Shown here in pieces: positions 48,201 to 61,414 of a stretch of 64,000 nucleotides of DNA; the stretch's first letter is position 1, and every line of letters begins with the position of its first letter. This DNA comes from Baylisascaris procyonis. Taxonomy: Eukaryota > Nematoda > Chromadorea > Rhabditida > Ascarididae. Both the position numbers and the translations under genes were made by a program. Below the pieces are notes generated by a model. That model had not been told where the DNA came from. It saw only the letters and a program-made list of their open reading frames with translations, and did no database searches. The stretch lies in NCBI GenBank assembly GCA_037389465.1, contig JAZARR010000074.1, positions 1,798,001-1,862,000 on the forward strand, written 5' to 3'.

Positions 48201-51200
48201 ATAATATTTATTTTCAAGTACACACTCTTCGAGATTATTCACTCTCACCTCCATATAAAATACTACAAATTTATGAATGCTCACCTTTCTTACTGTCAAT
48301 TACCTGCAATTACTAGCATCGGATACGATTATCATTGGCCAAATAATAGAAAGCACAAATCATCAAGTTCAATTGGCAATTCAAATGCAAAACAAGACAA
48401 AAACGGCATGCGAGAGCAAACCTTTACGGCGAAAACCCAAAATTTTCCATGAATAGTTGAGCAGCCTAAGACGCACTTCAATCGGCGTACTGCAATTGTC
48501 CAATTTGGTCCATAAAATCTACAAAAAAAAACTGAGTTAATTCAACATGACCATTGATTTTAAATGTATAAAATCAAACTGCTGAATTCAAACGCCTAAT
48601 AAACGTGACGGTGGTTAAGCTGCAATAAATATTTATAAAAACTTGAACACAGATCGCCTTAAATAAAAGTTCTCCCCCTCTTTAATTGCCCATTTCAAGC
48701 GACATGCATCAATGATTTGCGGGAATCAACAACCCCAAACAAAAAAGCATATATGATTCGGTAAACTCGAAAAATCATCGTTATTATTCCACTAATGCAA
48801 ACATTTTGAAAAAAAACATTTCACAGCTTCGCTCATACTACCTCTGAAACCCCGATTTGACCGTCGAATCAACAACAGTACAATCCGCATTGCGCATGTC
48901 TCTCTATTATAAAAAAAAGGATTTTTCGAAGCTATTGCTTACTATATTGTAAGCTGCTGTTGACGGTTGTATATATCGGCAAAAAAAGGAATAAGCGAGA
49001 TGAGGGGATCGTTTTTTCCTATCCCCCTTAGAGGTTGAAGTAGAAATTTTATCGTTATTCATGTAAATATTTGTATAAAAATTCATGATCACATTCAATA
49101 GAAGCTCTTTCCCCTTAACATAAATGTATAAATGAAGAATGCTTATCGCTATTAGCTAGAGATTATAACTATACTCACTTTTTCTTCTTCGCCACATTTG
49201 GGTAATCTACCCAGCAAAGTGGACGGAGGACGATTTGGTGCAGAGCATGCAACCAATAGGTTATCATCCATCACATCCAATAATGACCAACATCCATGAG
49301 TGTTCACTATAAAACATTATTAAACGAATAACAATTAAGAGTTCCCAATTCTATAAGGAATTATTATGATGGGAAGTAAGGAGGAGAAACAAAGAAACAG
49401 CACTCGATTTTCGAGGAATACTCATTATTAACACGAGTCTTAAAAATGCGACAAATCGTGCAGTGGTCATGACTAGCAAGTGGACCATGGTCAAGCGCCT
49501 GAAGACAAAGTGACCACCTATGATCACCTTCATCCACCCCTCTCTCTTTCTTCTCGCCTTTGTTCCGCCCCCCTCCCCACCCGCAGAAAAAATTGGGCCG
49601 CTCAGTCATCAAACAACTGTCGTTGGAATCTAACACTCGAAAATACAGAGGAACACCGGAAGGAATCAAAGTAACTTCTGGCCTCACGCTTACCTCTGAT
49701 AACTTGAGTGGTGATAGTTGCAATCTTTCAGTAAGAAGATGACTTATACTACTTCACTTATGCATAGACAAATATCGCCTCAGGCAATAGCTGATATCCA
49801 TCGTGCTATACTTAGCTCAGCATTTAACATATCTACTGATAGAATTCTAATCGTCTAGTTTTCAGAATATTTAAAAACCAAATAAGAACAACCTTTTCAA
49901 AATTCATCTTAACTGCAGTAAATACAATAATGCTTACTCTAAAGATATCAGCATTCAAACGAAAGCTCCTTACTTGCTGCCTTTTAAACGATTCACTGAC
50001 GATATTTGAAAGATTCTAAAGAAAATAATAGCCGCAAGTGAAACTTTCATTTATGAAGGAAATTGGTCAATACTGGATGATACTCACCAATGTTGGAGAT
50101 CTTTTTAACGTTGCCTGAAGATGTATCGACAACTAAAAGTTCCTGAAAGCTGATAGATCAGTCAGGAGGATTTATTAAAGTGTCTCATATAGAAGGAAAA
50201 TACAAAGGACATCTACATATCATTCATCTATCAGGTATCCGAGTTAAGCCATAAAAATGAGAGACTCAAATGAGGATATGATGAATTATAAGAGTAAGTC
50301 CTTCCACCATTCCTATTTGTCTTAACCCCTTCCCCCCTCCCCTTCTTCTAAAGTATATAAAAAAATTATTTAATCCGACATGTGCGGTAGCCTGCATGTA
50401 CCATCTCCACGACATGTGTTCATTGACCTGCAACACAAACAAAAACATTCCTGATTAGCATAGATATAATATTCGCTAAAGATTGTTTAGAATATATTAG
50501 AACGCAAAAAAAGGAAATGAATCCGATGTTCAAAGCTTTATTTCTAGGAAATGCTTCTTGGAAAATACCGAGTCAGATTTGGAAGATCCATTCATCAAAA
50601 CATTTGGATCAGAACTCTTCTATTTGAACAATCAGCATGACCTAGAACCGCCACTCGAAAACGTTTTTCGAGAACATGGCATCATCCAACGACATCTTCG
50701 GCTCCCTCTTCCTTCTCCCTGCCCCCTCCTTCCTTCCTTCTATTTTCATAAATTGAACCATGGATGTGATCGGACAAAGCATCTACCAATGAACTATAAA
50801 TTCAAATGACTCCTACTTAGACCTTTCTTACACTACAAAATAAACTAAAATCTTTATAGTTACACTAAAATAAACCAACAAATTAAATAAACTAAATAAT
50901 CGACTAGCAACTCTTCAATGCACAATAACCGTTCGCCAAACATCAGCTGTAAGAGCCATTTTCCTTATAGTTATAGAGGAAACAAAAGTAAATCTCAGAA
51001 TCATGTTCAAACCTAGACTATCTGCTCATAGGCAACCAATAATATCAACGAAGAATAAAGATAAGACAGAAATGATATGAACGGAAAACCTCTCCGGAAC
51101 GCCAAGCACTTGATAAAACTACACGTTTATTATCGTTCGCCCAGCACCGTTTCGGAACGTGTATCAATTGAAAACCAGGAAATCCGGTATATGCTGAAAA

Positions 51201-54200
51201 ATATGTCAATCAGCGCTCATGTGGAAAGAAAAATTTTGGATCGAGAAATTTTACTTACTTCAACAAACTATCATAAGAGAACCCCGAAAAAACTCTCTAG
51301 CACTAAACCTCAGATGTTCTTTTTCATGATTCTTTATTTGCTACTTTTTTTTTTTTTTTGCATCATTTGTAGTGTTTAATTATTCCACTCGATCGACATT
51401 GTTCCTGCTATAGCATTAAAAAATGGCGAGTAAATTATGCATAAGTGATCTTAGATTTAACAAATGGGAAAGCACGCCAAAAGATTTGGCACGACACGCG
51501 CTTTTGCACAGTGGTAATCTAACCAACGAATTTCACAGGTTACTTCATTTTGATAGGTCAACTTCAGAAGTTGTGCACATTGTACCCAGGGAATTTCAGT
51601 ACTACCTGTAGTGATCCTTCATCTACAACTATCGAATAGACAGGTAATAGGCACACAGACAAACATATCGATACATTAATATACACACAACGATATAGAC
51701 GTAATACACTTTTGCAAGCAAATCTGCAAAACCACACAGCAAAAAGGTTTTTTCATCGAAAAAAAGAACAGAAAAACAAAAGAACAATTTAACAACACTT
51801 ACAAGCAGGTGTATCAACAATAGGTACCACTTCTCTAGTTGTTTTGCTTTTCCAATCCATCTAGAATAGATAATAATTAGCACATTAGCAATATTTTTAT
51901 GAGAAGAAGTAATTTTTTAAGCTACCAGCCTTCTGGAAATAAAATTGCAATGACGAATGAAAATGACTTCAAGAACCCCTCCCCCCCCCCCTCCTCCCTC
52001 CCCTCCCTAGCAAGATAAACAGAAATGTATCATAAATAGAGATAGTGATTTTGAAATCAAATTGCATCTAAAACTTTTAAACGAAAAGCGTTACCCGTTT
52101 ATTATAATTATATTTCAATGAAATATATAGAGATTCTATCTCTTTCTATTTCTATAAAAAAATTAATGGCATTTAGTTATATTTAGTCAAATAACTTCGA
52201 GAAAAAAGCTCAATGTTATGATAAATGATGAAAGCGGAATCTCAAAATAGCCCCCCCCCCTTCTCGCCTTAATGGGAAATCACTCCTTCTATCATATTTA
52301 TCAATAACACTAACAAGAAAAACGGAAGATAAAATATTTCACACCTCTCAATAACAATAAAACCTCAGCTAAACCATGATTCTATTTAGAAAAAAAAAAA
52401 AACCAGGAACTTTTCCTATGATATCAAATCGCAATTGAAATGCCTTAAAAATTGAGCTCTTCTATAAAAATGCACAAATCGCATTGTATTTCATTTCGAC
52501 AAGAAATTCAAAATAAAAGATATAAAAGTTTACTTAATTTATTCAATTTGCCTTTCATTCATGAATATATATTTTATATTTTTCAAATAAAACCTTTTCG
52601 AAAGTTTTAATCTGAATAATTTATAAATAAAAATTAAATTTATAAATTCCCTTTCTAGATGGAATATAAGAAAAACTCTTCTCAAATTTTCCTTAGCAAT
52701 TGAAGCTGATCAAAACGATGATAACTATAAATTATCACTGCAAATGCAAAATTTAAAAAATAATTGCAACATAAATTTGAAAATACCAACCAAATACAAT
52801 GCAGATGTCGCTCTATGAGGACCTCCAGCCGTCCTTTGGAAATATATTAATTTTGAATTATCCATGGAGAATGAAATTCCTTCGATTGCAACATTCTCTT
52901 CACTTAGCGTATATAATTGAGCATTTTTCAACTCATAATAATATAGTGCTCCTCTGAAATGATATTCCAATATTCACAAAATTAAACGATAAAAAGCAAA
53001 TCTTATTTTGATAGTTAAATAATCGAATACATATTTGTCAATATTATAGCCTTAACACTTTTTAATATTAACTTTCCACTTAACCATCCCTGAATTAATA
53101 CTCAAATTTTCATTTCATCTCTTTTCTTATACCTTTTGAACCTTTTGAAATAAAACCTAATGAACCTTTTGAAATAAAACCCCACTGGTTATGTAAACTT
53201 TTTCGGCATAATTTCTTATGTACAACTTGCCAAGAAGCATATAAAACGATTACCTTCGGTTGTTACAATAGATTTTGCCAAGCTTGAAAGGTTCATTTTC
53301 GATTCCAAAGAAAACGATTCCCTCATCATGTGGTGCCCAAACACTCTGAAAACTTTATAAAGATAAGAAAAATTACAAAAGAATAATAATTTTATAAAAG
53401 AATGTTTAATAGTTCATCTCAAAAATGCATCAGCATCTTTTTATACAACCGAACACACACTACCTCATATTGGACAAAAGTCCAGGATTATACTTCTCAG
53501 GCACTCGATGATGCTGCTTAAATTCAAAAAGGAACGTTCAAATTCAAAGAACTTTTAGACAGGGAAGGAGCCAAAAAGGGGAAGGGGAGCGAGACGGAGG
53601 ACTATGTAAAGTATGTTAATACAAGCATCATTATCGCAATACTTCCTTTCTACCTTGAGTCAATTTAAAAAAAATTTTTTTCTTTGTTTTTTCAAACTGT
53701 TAAACTATACATTCGTCATAGACAAAAACTACTTAAAAAGAAGTTTTCTAATTCTAAAGATAAATGCAATTTGCATTTACACTATCAATATTCCTTTGCC
53801 GCATATAGCGAAATGGCTTCAGCTTAATCTATGAAATTAGATAAATGTATAATAAGTTCATATATGACAGCGTTAACTTTTCAAAAATCCGATCCCACAA
53901 CCGTGATAGAGTCATTGATTATATCCATAACGATATATTAAATCGAGGGATAAAAATTATCAAACACATATCTTTCTACTCTATTTTTTAGAATCTTATT
54001 TCTTAATCATAGCTTCTCTAATACTCGTTCCCTTACTTTTAGTACTCAATAATACAGCTTTTTACCAATTACAGCCCTTTGATCTTCAATATTACAGCTT
54101 TAATACTTTTTAATACTAACTTTCCACTTAACCATCCCTGAATTAATACTCAAATTTTCATTTCGTCTCTTTTCTTATAAACTTTTCAAAAATTTCTTAG

Positions 54201-57200
54201 TTACAGAAATTATAGTACTGAAATATTTGCAAATATAAAATCGAAAGTATTAATAAACTCATGCAAATATCATAAAATTACAATCATCATTATTTCATTT
54301 ATTTATTTCAATGAACACAGCATTCATTATGAATACATGTCTCTTCATATCGCTTCCGCCTGCTCTGACCCAATGCCTCTCTAGTCCAGTTTGTTCCCGT
54401 GGTCTTTAGGTCGGCCTCTCCTTCTTGCACGTCGGTCGCCTGAAGGTTAGGGCTTAGGCTCGTCTCCTGCCCGTCGGATGCTGACGAGCCGATTCACCGT
54501 CGCTCCTCCTATGACTGTCGGGACTTGTTCCGCCACACTTGTCCCGATGAGGGCGTTGGACGGGGTGGCTCGGCTGAGCGGAGCCAACACTCTGGTCGGA
54601 GCTTCACAACCGACCGCGCAATAGGCAAGGCAAAACGATGAATGATTATCATTATTAGAATGACATATTTGAAAAAAAAAATTCAATTTTTTTATACGAA
54701 AAAAAATCGGAAAAGTTAGGAAAAAGTAAGTAATGACAAATAAAAAAAGAAAAAAAATCAACTCACATATGATGGTGTCAAATTTTTAGGAATTTGATCA
54801 ATAATTGTTATCGAACCACTAATAATATCCATAATGCACAACACTGAACAACAAACATCGTATCGTTGTTCACCCCAATTTTCCATAAGTTTAAATTTAT
54901 CGCCCTACAATCAGATTCGTCGAGAAGAAATCTTTCCATTCACATGAATATTTTAATCGTCGAATATCTTGAATTTAGTCAACCTCAATATTTCAGTACT
55001 AAAAATTCTTTTCAAATGCAAATTTTAAATTTGAGTTCAAATTTGCATATAAATTATTATTTCAATTTTATCATAGTGAGTGAAAAAATCTTTGAAAAAG
55101 CGATAAATTCGTCGAATAAAATAGAGATGATTGGTAATAAAAAATAATGCATAATTACTTAAGTGTTGATGATGCAATTAAGTTAAACTTTAATAACAAA
55201 CAATACATAATATTGCATCAAATATGTGGAAATTTTCATATACCTTTCAGCTGCAGATAAAATCTTAACTACAAAAAAAAAAAATTACAAAATAAAAAGG
55301 CAATATTTAAGCTGGTGATATCGATCATACATCGTTGAGTTGCTCCTCATTCTTTGATTGAATACGAAATGTGCCCATCATACAATCAACCACAATGATA
55401 TTTTCCCTTAGCTATTGTTGATATAATTCAAACTACGGCTACGAATATGAATACTACTTATATTTAAAAAAAGACTTACAACATTTGATTCGAGTAGTTT
55501 CTCCTCATTGCTCCAATCGAGATCAGCATCGAAATATTGTGCGCTTTTAATAAATTTTTCAGCGGTAAAAAGAATATGACCTTCACCATTTGACCATTTT
55601 AAACCGCCAAATTCCTCTAAAAATTTCACTTTGATTATTCAAAAGATTAAAATTATCAATCATTATTTCGATGGTGTTGACGAAGATGAATCAATTAACG
55701 CGACAACTCAAATGTTCATCAAATGCAAAAAAAAAAGAAAATAAAGAAAAGTTCATAATTTTGGCAAAGAAAATGAAAGGATAAAAAATATATAAAGCAT
55801 ATGGGAATTTAATATGTAATTTTCTATATTTAATTTCGAATTTAAAAAAAAATAAATCGACCATCCACATGAAAAAGAGTCTATTATAAAATATAGATAA
55901 AATTTATTATACAATGAATAGACCACCAATGACGAGGTCAATAACATTATGAAATGTTTGTCACCAGTCCGCTATAAAAAATGTAGACCACCAACGACGA
56001 AATCAAAGAATTCATATAAAACCAATGAATCTACTATGAAACCAATAAATCCATCATCGAACTAAGAAATCTTTTTGAAATCAAGAAAATCTACCAAAAA
56101 ACCTAAAAATCTGCCAAAAAAAATCCGAAAAATCTAACCATGAAATCAAGAAATCTACTATGGAACCAAAAAATCTACCAAAAAAATGAAGAAAAATAAA
56201 GAATCTACGATCTAGGTGCAAATTTTTGCAAGGAAATTTTATTACTACGGTTGCACGGACGAATACATACATTTATTCACCTTTTATAGTTTCAACTTAA
56301 GGATCGAAAATGCACTGGACGTCATAACCTCCAGCATATAAAATAATCTCTTGATTTCCTTACAATCCATCACCTTCTCTATGAGTTAAAAAATTAAAAG
56401 CATCATAGAATTGGAAGTCAAATTTGTGCTACGATCAATCTACCACAGCATAAATCTCGATTCTAGGATAGACAGACAAAACAGACAGACAAACACGAAC
56501 ATGGCCTCATTAGCTATACCAGACAAACACAGACAAGGCCTCAATATTTATATCTTTTGTACATCCGTATTTGCAAAAGCGTACAATAACGACTAGCAAT
56601 ATGAAAACGACCGATTGCATAAATACTCAGCTAAAACAATGCATTCGGCAGATTTTCACTCAAATACGAATAACGACAAATAAATTCCATTAATAATATT
56701 CGTTATAAATTTAGAAGTTTGTATGAACACAAATGGCAATAAACAGCAAAAGAATTAAATTCAATTACTTAATAAAAATTAGTGTAAATTAATAAAAGAA
56801 ATGAGAAACTAACCATACGCATGTGTAAGTCCACATTTTTTATGCGTCGTAACATCGACACAACACAATTCGATATGATCCATAGCATCATAAATCTATA
56901 AATATTTTTATTAATCTCAAACGTTCGGTTAATTTGCACGAATATCTTAGAGAATTCTCTCAAAATCAACGGTTAGATAAAAATATCAACCCTTTTACTA
57001 GCCAGAATCGCCCATTGGAAGGCGAATACTATCGCTTAGCATATTCGACGATTAAGCGGATGAGATGATACGAACAGAAGTTGATTAATCAAATGACTTA
57101 TTTCTATTAATGCTTAGAGGTGACATAAATTACAAAATTATCTACATTTGGAAATTTCGCAATATGATACGAGAGGAACGAAGGAAGGCAAGAGAGGGAT

Positions 57201-59878
57201 CGGGGGGGGGGGGGAAAGCAACGTTACTATAATCCTCTGGGGTAAATTTCTTAAGGCAATCTTTTGTCAATTGCTATTAACAATAATAAATTTTCTGTCC
57301 ACTCTCGGCTAATGAGATAATTAAAAAATATTTGAAAAAAATGAAAAAAAAAATAAAATCAATTTTGGAAAATATTTTCTCGATGCTCACCTTGATATAT
57401 TGCTTTTTCTCTTTGGGATTTTTTTCATCAATAAGAGTGATAAGTGCGGCAATTTTAGAATCCGATTTCGAATAAATTGCGTTAATATTTCTAAAAATAT
57501 TTACAAATTGAATACTTCAATTTAGAGAACAATAAAAATTAAAAAAATTGACAATCAATTAAATGAAATTTTCAAAAAAATAATAAAAAATAAAAAATGA
57601 AAAATAAAAAAAGCATGAATAAAATGGAAATATAATTCTTTAAAGAGCATATAAAAAGAAAAATTCGAAGACACAAGAAAAGACGTAAAGTTTTTAATGA
57701 CCAATAAAAATCTCATCGAAAACATTCATTATTTCAATATAAGTTGAAAAATAGTTGGCTTCATTACATACACGTTAAGCAGGTATTAACAAGGTGTAGA
57801 ATTATATACTGCCTTTAACATGCACACCTTAAGCGGGTGTATTAACCAAGTGTGGGATTATATACTGGCTTCAACATATATACCTTAATAAGGCATATTA
57901 ATCATGTGGATTATATAAAATTTAATAGTATTAATGAAGTGATAACGTTCAATAATGAAATTAAAAGAAGAGAATCAACAAACTCGAAACTAGTCAATGG
58001 CATTGATGTTGTGGATATCAGTTCGTATAACCGATCATCATTTGCCTTTTTATATACAACACTCACTCGTTGTGTTTTATGTGACATCTTCATTTCAACG
58101 GCTCGACTCGACCAAATACATACAATCTACAAAACTTCATTCTAATTTGCAAATAAATCAGGGACCGTAAGATATAAATAGAACCCCTACCCCTCTTCAA
58201 ATTCATTCCATCTAATGGAAACGTCCTCTCATACTTATTTTTCATTAAATTTTGTTCTCTCTAGAGTTTATCCTTCAACTCTCACGGGAGTTTACACCTT
58301 CACATAATCTTTCAATCTACTCGTCGATAAATTTAATCCTTTTTAGACGAGCTGAAATATTTTGTAAACCTTGTGAATTAAGACCAAGTTTTAGTGAAGC
58401 AATTAAAATATTTAATTTTAAGACAAATTGCATAAATAACTTAGATTTTAAATCTAATCAATACGTAAAGGATCATTCCAGTATTTACATAAAATCGGGT
58501 ATAATTCAGTCTTTGTTACGTTCTGCTTAATTTCTAAACATTAATTGACATGTATTTAATGCAATTTCTATTATGGGTGCAATTCGATCATGGCCGATGC
58601 GTTATTATTGGCCAATAATCCTAATAAAGGCAAAAAATATTGGCCAATGATCATTGGTCCAAACATTAATGGCCAATCAGTCGAATACCTCTACGATATG
58701 TTTGAATTATTGCATCGCATATATTAAATTCAAATGATTTCTGTTACACTCATATTATTTTTTTTTAAAATAATTTTCGCAATAAAATTTTCAAATATGA
58801 AAAAAAAACAAAAAAATAAAAATCAGCTAGTTTCTGATTTAACGTCAAATTAATACAATACAAATTAAGGAATCATTTTGTAGTGACAGAAATGACAAAA
58901 AACAAATAGTAGCGAATTGCCTTTTATATGAAATAAAATATATCACAAGTAAACATCTCAATGGTCAATATTTTTTATATATTCACCTTTTTGAAATTAT
59001 TTAAACAAAATTTTAAAAAAATTGCATTAAAATTAATGACGAATAGGTAAACAAATAAATTGCACCTGTAGATATTTTCCATTCGAATTTTTTTGAATTC
59101 GACCACTCAACACATTTGGTACCTTAAAATTTAAATTGGTTTATTGTAATTAATCGAATATTAGAGACTTTTTATAGAGTAAGAAAGAGAGGAAGAAAGC
59201 AAGAGATCAAAGAGCAACAATATAACTTAGCAGATGAGATTCTTTATATTATCCCACAATTCAACAGAACAATAAAACACAAGTAAATATATAGCGCTAT
59301 ATTCGAACTGAAGAACTTTGGTGTCAACTTTTGTTTCGCCCTTTCCCCATCTCCGCTCAAGCCGATAACTTCTTTTCGAATACTTATGGATGCTCTTGCG
59401 GAATGGATGGGAATGGTAATCTTCCCAATGAATCATCCACCTCCTTTATAGTGTAAAAATGTCAGTGTTTATGCTCAATATCCATCAATAATAGTTCATT
59501 AATCTTCCACCATCAAATATATAGGAATTGAAATAATGCATCCAATTGATAGTGATGGTTCATTTCATAATTGCCATCGAAACTATCAATGTTACGATTA
59601 AAATCACTTTCTTAGTCAATAATAATAATATATAATCACTTTTCATCGATAATGAAAGAAGGGAAAAACTAAACCAAATCAAAAATCGGCTTCAGCTGGA
59701 GATGAATAGCTAAAGGTTCATTTGAGTGTTCTTTTAAAAATCTCACAAAAATATTAGTGAATAAAAAAAGAAAATGAATAAAATTTAAAAGTATAAATAA
59801 ATCAACCTGTGCAATATCTCCATAGAGATCTTTTAATTTCTGAGCAGCTTCTATCGCTTTAATTGATGCTTCCTCCAT
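40463..59878 (-). CDS. dpf-5: Acylaminoacyl-peptidase (acylamino-acid-releasing enzyme; nematode DPF-5)
   Basis: Complete gene, 22 exons in transcript order: 59807-59878, 59066-59122, 57984-58126, 57391-57490, 56814-56895, 55480-55616, 54767-54904, 53254-53345, 52791-52953, 51803-51860, 51090-51193, 50088-50142, 49179-49306, 48422-48518, 46941-47043, 45959-46103, 44716-44829, 43950-43998, 43345-43375, 42506-42611, 41722-41825, 40463-40565. Every junction keeps phase; 726 aa against 732 in human. It is a cytosolic serine protease of the prolyl-oligopeptidase family (S9C) that removes N-acylated residues from peptides. The N-terminal half is the beta-propeller ([26 protein letters not shown]). 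The C-terminal half is the alpha/beta hydrolase: oxyanion region [18 protein letters not shown], nucleophile GGSHGG (Ser582), GEKDLRV (Asp671), SCHPLNEV (His702), so the triad is intact. One intron is GC-AG. The start at 59878 is 32 nt after a TTGCAG acceptor; an upstream ORF could extend it. Confidence 0.93.
41262..41428. repeat. AT-only 7-bp tandem array (AATAAAT-type)
   Basis: About 165 bp of AATAAAT-like units with occasional C interruptions, in the last intron of APEH. It yields spurious Tyr/Leu/Ile-rich ORFs in all minus frames. Confidence 0.9.
43999..44715 (-). other. Non-canonical GC-AG intron of APEH
   Basis: The exon carrying the catalytic serine ends QYP in CCG and is followed by GCAAGA, not GT. 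The next exon starts after TTTCAG with GGATTCTAT (GFYKAC). Family alignment (human QYP-E-T-Y-R-A-C) fixes the junction, and phase is 0/0. The only nearby GT would break the frame. GC-AG introns are a known minor class in nematodes. Confidence 0.85.
45218..45293. repeat. (TA)n microsatellite in an APEH intron
   Basis: TA tract of about 76 bp between the exons at 44716 and 45959. Confidence 0.95.
53041..53130. repeat. 90-bp intronic duplication, copy A
   Basis: Matches copy B at 54089-54178 at 85 of 90 positions, in direct orientation about 1.05 kb apart. All five differences are transitions. The two copies bracket the APEH exon at 53254-53345. Confidence 0.9.
54089..54178. repeat. 90-bp intronic duplication, copy B
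   Basis: The partner of 53041-53130. No target-site duplication or inverted ends are visible around either copy. Confidence 0.9.
54350..54640 (-). mobile_element. GC-rich insertion, possibly the 3' end of a LINE
   Basis: About 290 bp with much higher GC than the AT-rich APEH intron around it. The minus strand encodes [20 protein letters not shown] and, in another frame, an [13 protein letters not shown] stretch like the basic RGRP tails of LINE proteins. It then runs into an A-rich AAATAAATAAATGAAATAAT tail, as in LINE 3' ends. It is too short to classify and could be another transposon fragment or a captured sequence. Confidence 0.4.
57755..57916. repeat. Imperfect 51-56-bp tandem repeat, three copies
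   Basis: Copies at about 57755-57809, 57810-57865 and 57866-57916 share a CTT(C/T)A-ACAT...CCTTAA...GTATTAA...GTG-ATTATATAC pattern. It lies in an APEH intron, ending about 70 bp from the exon at 57984. Confidence 0.7.
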
Positions 59879-60172
59879 TCTCACCGACAGTAAATCACCT
59901 TTAAATTTTTCTGCAATTCGAATAAGCCGAAATCGAATATAAATATAAACAACCCACATATGAAACACGTCGCATACAAGGTGTGAACCACACAAGCGCA
60001 TATAAGCTTCATATAGAAAGCCTCTTTTACCATTTGACAATAAAAGGGACCCGGCTGTCTTGAACAATATCCCGAAATATCTTCCTATATCAGCTGCCGG
60101 ATGATTAATCAGGGCATCAACAATGCAATATATGGTTGTTGAGAATATATCTTTATTTCGAAGAACAATCAT
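59879..60172 (-). other. Stop-free extension upstream of the APEH start
   Basis: The APEH frame stays open for 98 more codons, back to an ATG at 60172. The extension includes DALINHPAADIGRYFGILFK and GKRGFLYEAYMRLCGSHLVC and a hydrophobic/basic VVYIYIRFRLIRI. Human APEH has nothing comparable. It could be an N-terminal extension, an unrelated exon or chance in a GC-richer patch. Confidence 0.35.
59911..59918 (-). promoter_or_regulatory. Probable spliced-leader acceptor of APEH
   Basis: GAATTGCAG on the minus strand, 32 nt before the chosen ATG. The same spacing is seen before the calpain start. Confidence 0.4.
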
Positions 60173-61365
60173 ATGCTCTAGCTTTATAAGCTTTATTTAA
60201 ATAAATCTTAGAAAGGAACAATCATACCAAATGCTTTAGATTAGAAAGGTATTCATTCATCATTAAAATCTTTCAGATATAATTTATAAAAAATAACGGC
60301 TTGATATTTTTGAGGATTTAAATAATTGTGTAAATTCAATATTCACAACATATAAATATAAGCTCAATAATAAAGCATTAATAAGGCGGATAAGGAAGGC
60401 TTGCAAAAGATTCGAAAAAACGATGAAGCGTTTCATCGGAAATTTTGTCATATTTTTTTTTACGAGTGAAATTCAATAAAAACAACAATGAAAAATGTAA
60501 AATTCAATTATTGGAATGAAAAATTCACCAACTCTGATAAAAGTTGAGAAAAAGCCTTTGAAAAAAATTTAAAAAAAATAAAACTTATCCGAGGATTAAA
60601 ACAGTCAAATAGTAAATAATAGCTCCGAAATCAAATGACTCTTAAAGATGTGCTAAATTTTTGAATATTTTCTCTCTCATCTCGAAATTCTTTTACTCAT
60701 CATTAAATAGATAAAACGATCCATTTAGAGAATTTTCGTCTTATCAGCATATTGAAATTGGTGATATATACTGTTATATCAAATATTATGCAACAGAAAG
60801 CGAAATAGATACAATAATGGAATCAAACCATCGCATAGAGAAATTCATTAAAAAAATCAACATTTTATTTTTATTATTATTCAAACGAAATATATACTTT
60901 CTTATGAGTAAAGTAATAGTAATAAAGTAATCGATGATGAAATTATAATAAAGTAAATATATTTCTTAAAATTCATAAACAACATTGCAATCAAGATTCA
61001 AATCTATGAAGAGAAATTTTAAAAAATTCAAGAGGTCATATATTGAGGAAAGAGGGCCACATCGAATAGATACGCCAATAGTCGTTGAGAAATTTAGACA
61101 TTCTTCCCCCTCCCCCCCCCGTCTTGTCGCAACATATTTAATTCGACGTATCAGTAGTAGCCGAGAATGTACTTAGTTACTTTTAACACATCATCAACTA
61201 GACAAAGCTGATTACTTATATAATAAAGCTTTGCATAAGAAATTTATCAACATAGAATTGTATGAAGTGACAAAGCAGATAATACCCAGAATAATCAATT
61301 GCATTATCTCATTATAAATAATATTATGGCTCATCTCATTTAGAACTTTTTAATGCTTGTATCCG

Positions 61366-61412
<47 letters not shown>
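60173..61412. other. Intergenic region with a (TA)n tract at its right end
   Basis: AT-rich sequence with no convincing gene. The (TA)n tract at 61369-61412 abuts the retrotransposon remnant. The ORF at 60985 is a basic chance frame. Confidence 0.5.

Positions 61413-61414
<2 letters not shown>

Noticed and set aside
53461..53525. Minus-strand frame reading [16 protein letters not shown] in APEH
   Set aside because: The adjacent exons (NLTPSY and SVWAPHDEG) already match the family without a gap and are phase 0/0; an insertion would disrupt the alignment.
55250..55275. Short exon-like ILSAAE between APEH exons
   Set aside because: Its end phase does not fit the next exon, while direct joining of ESNV to GDKF does.
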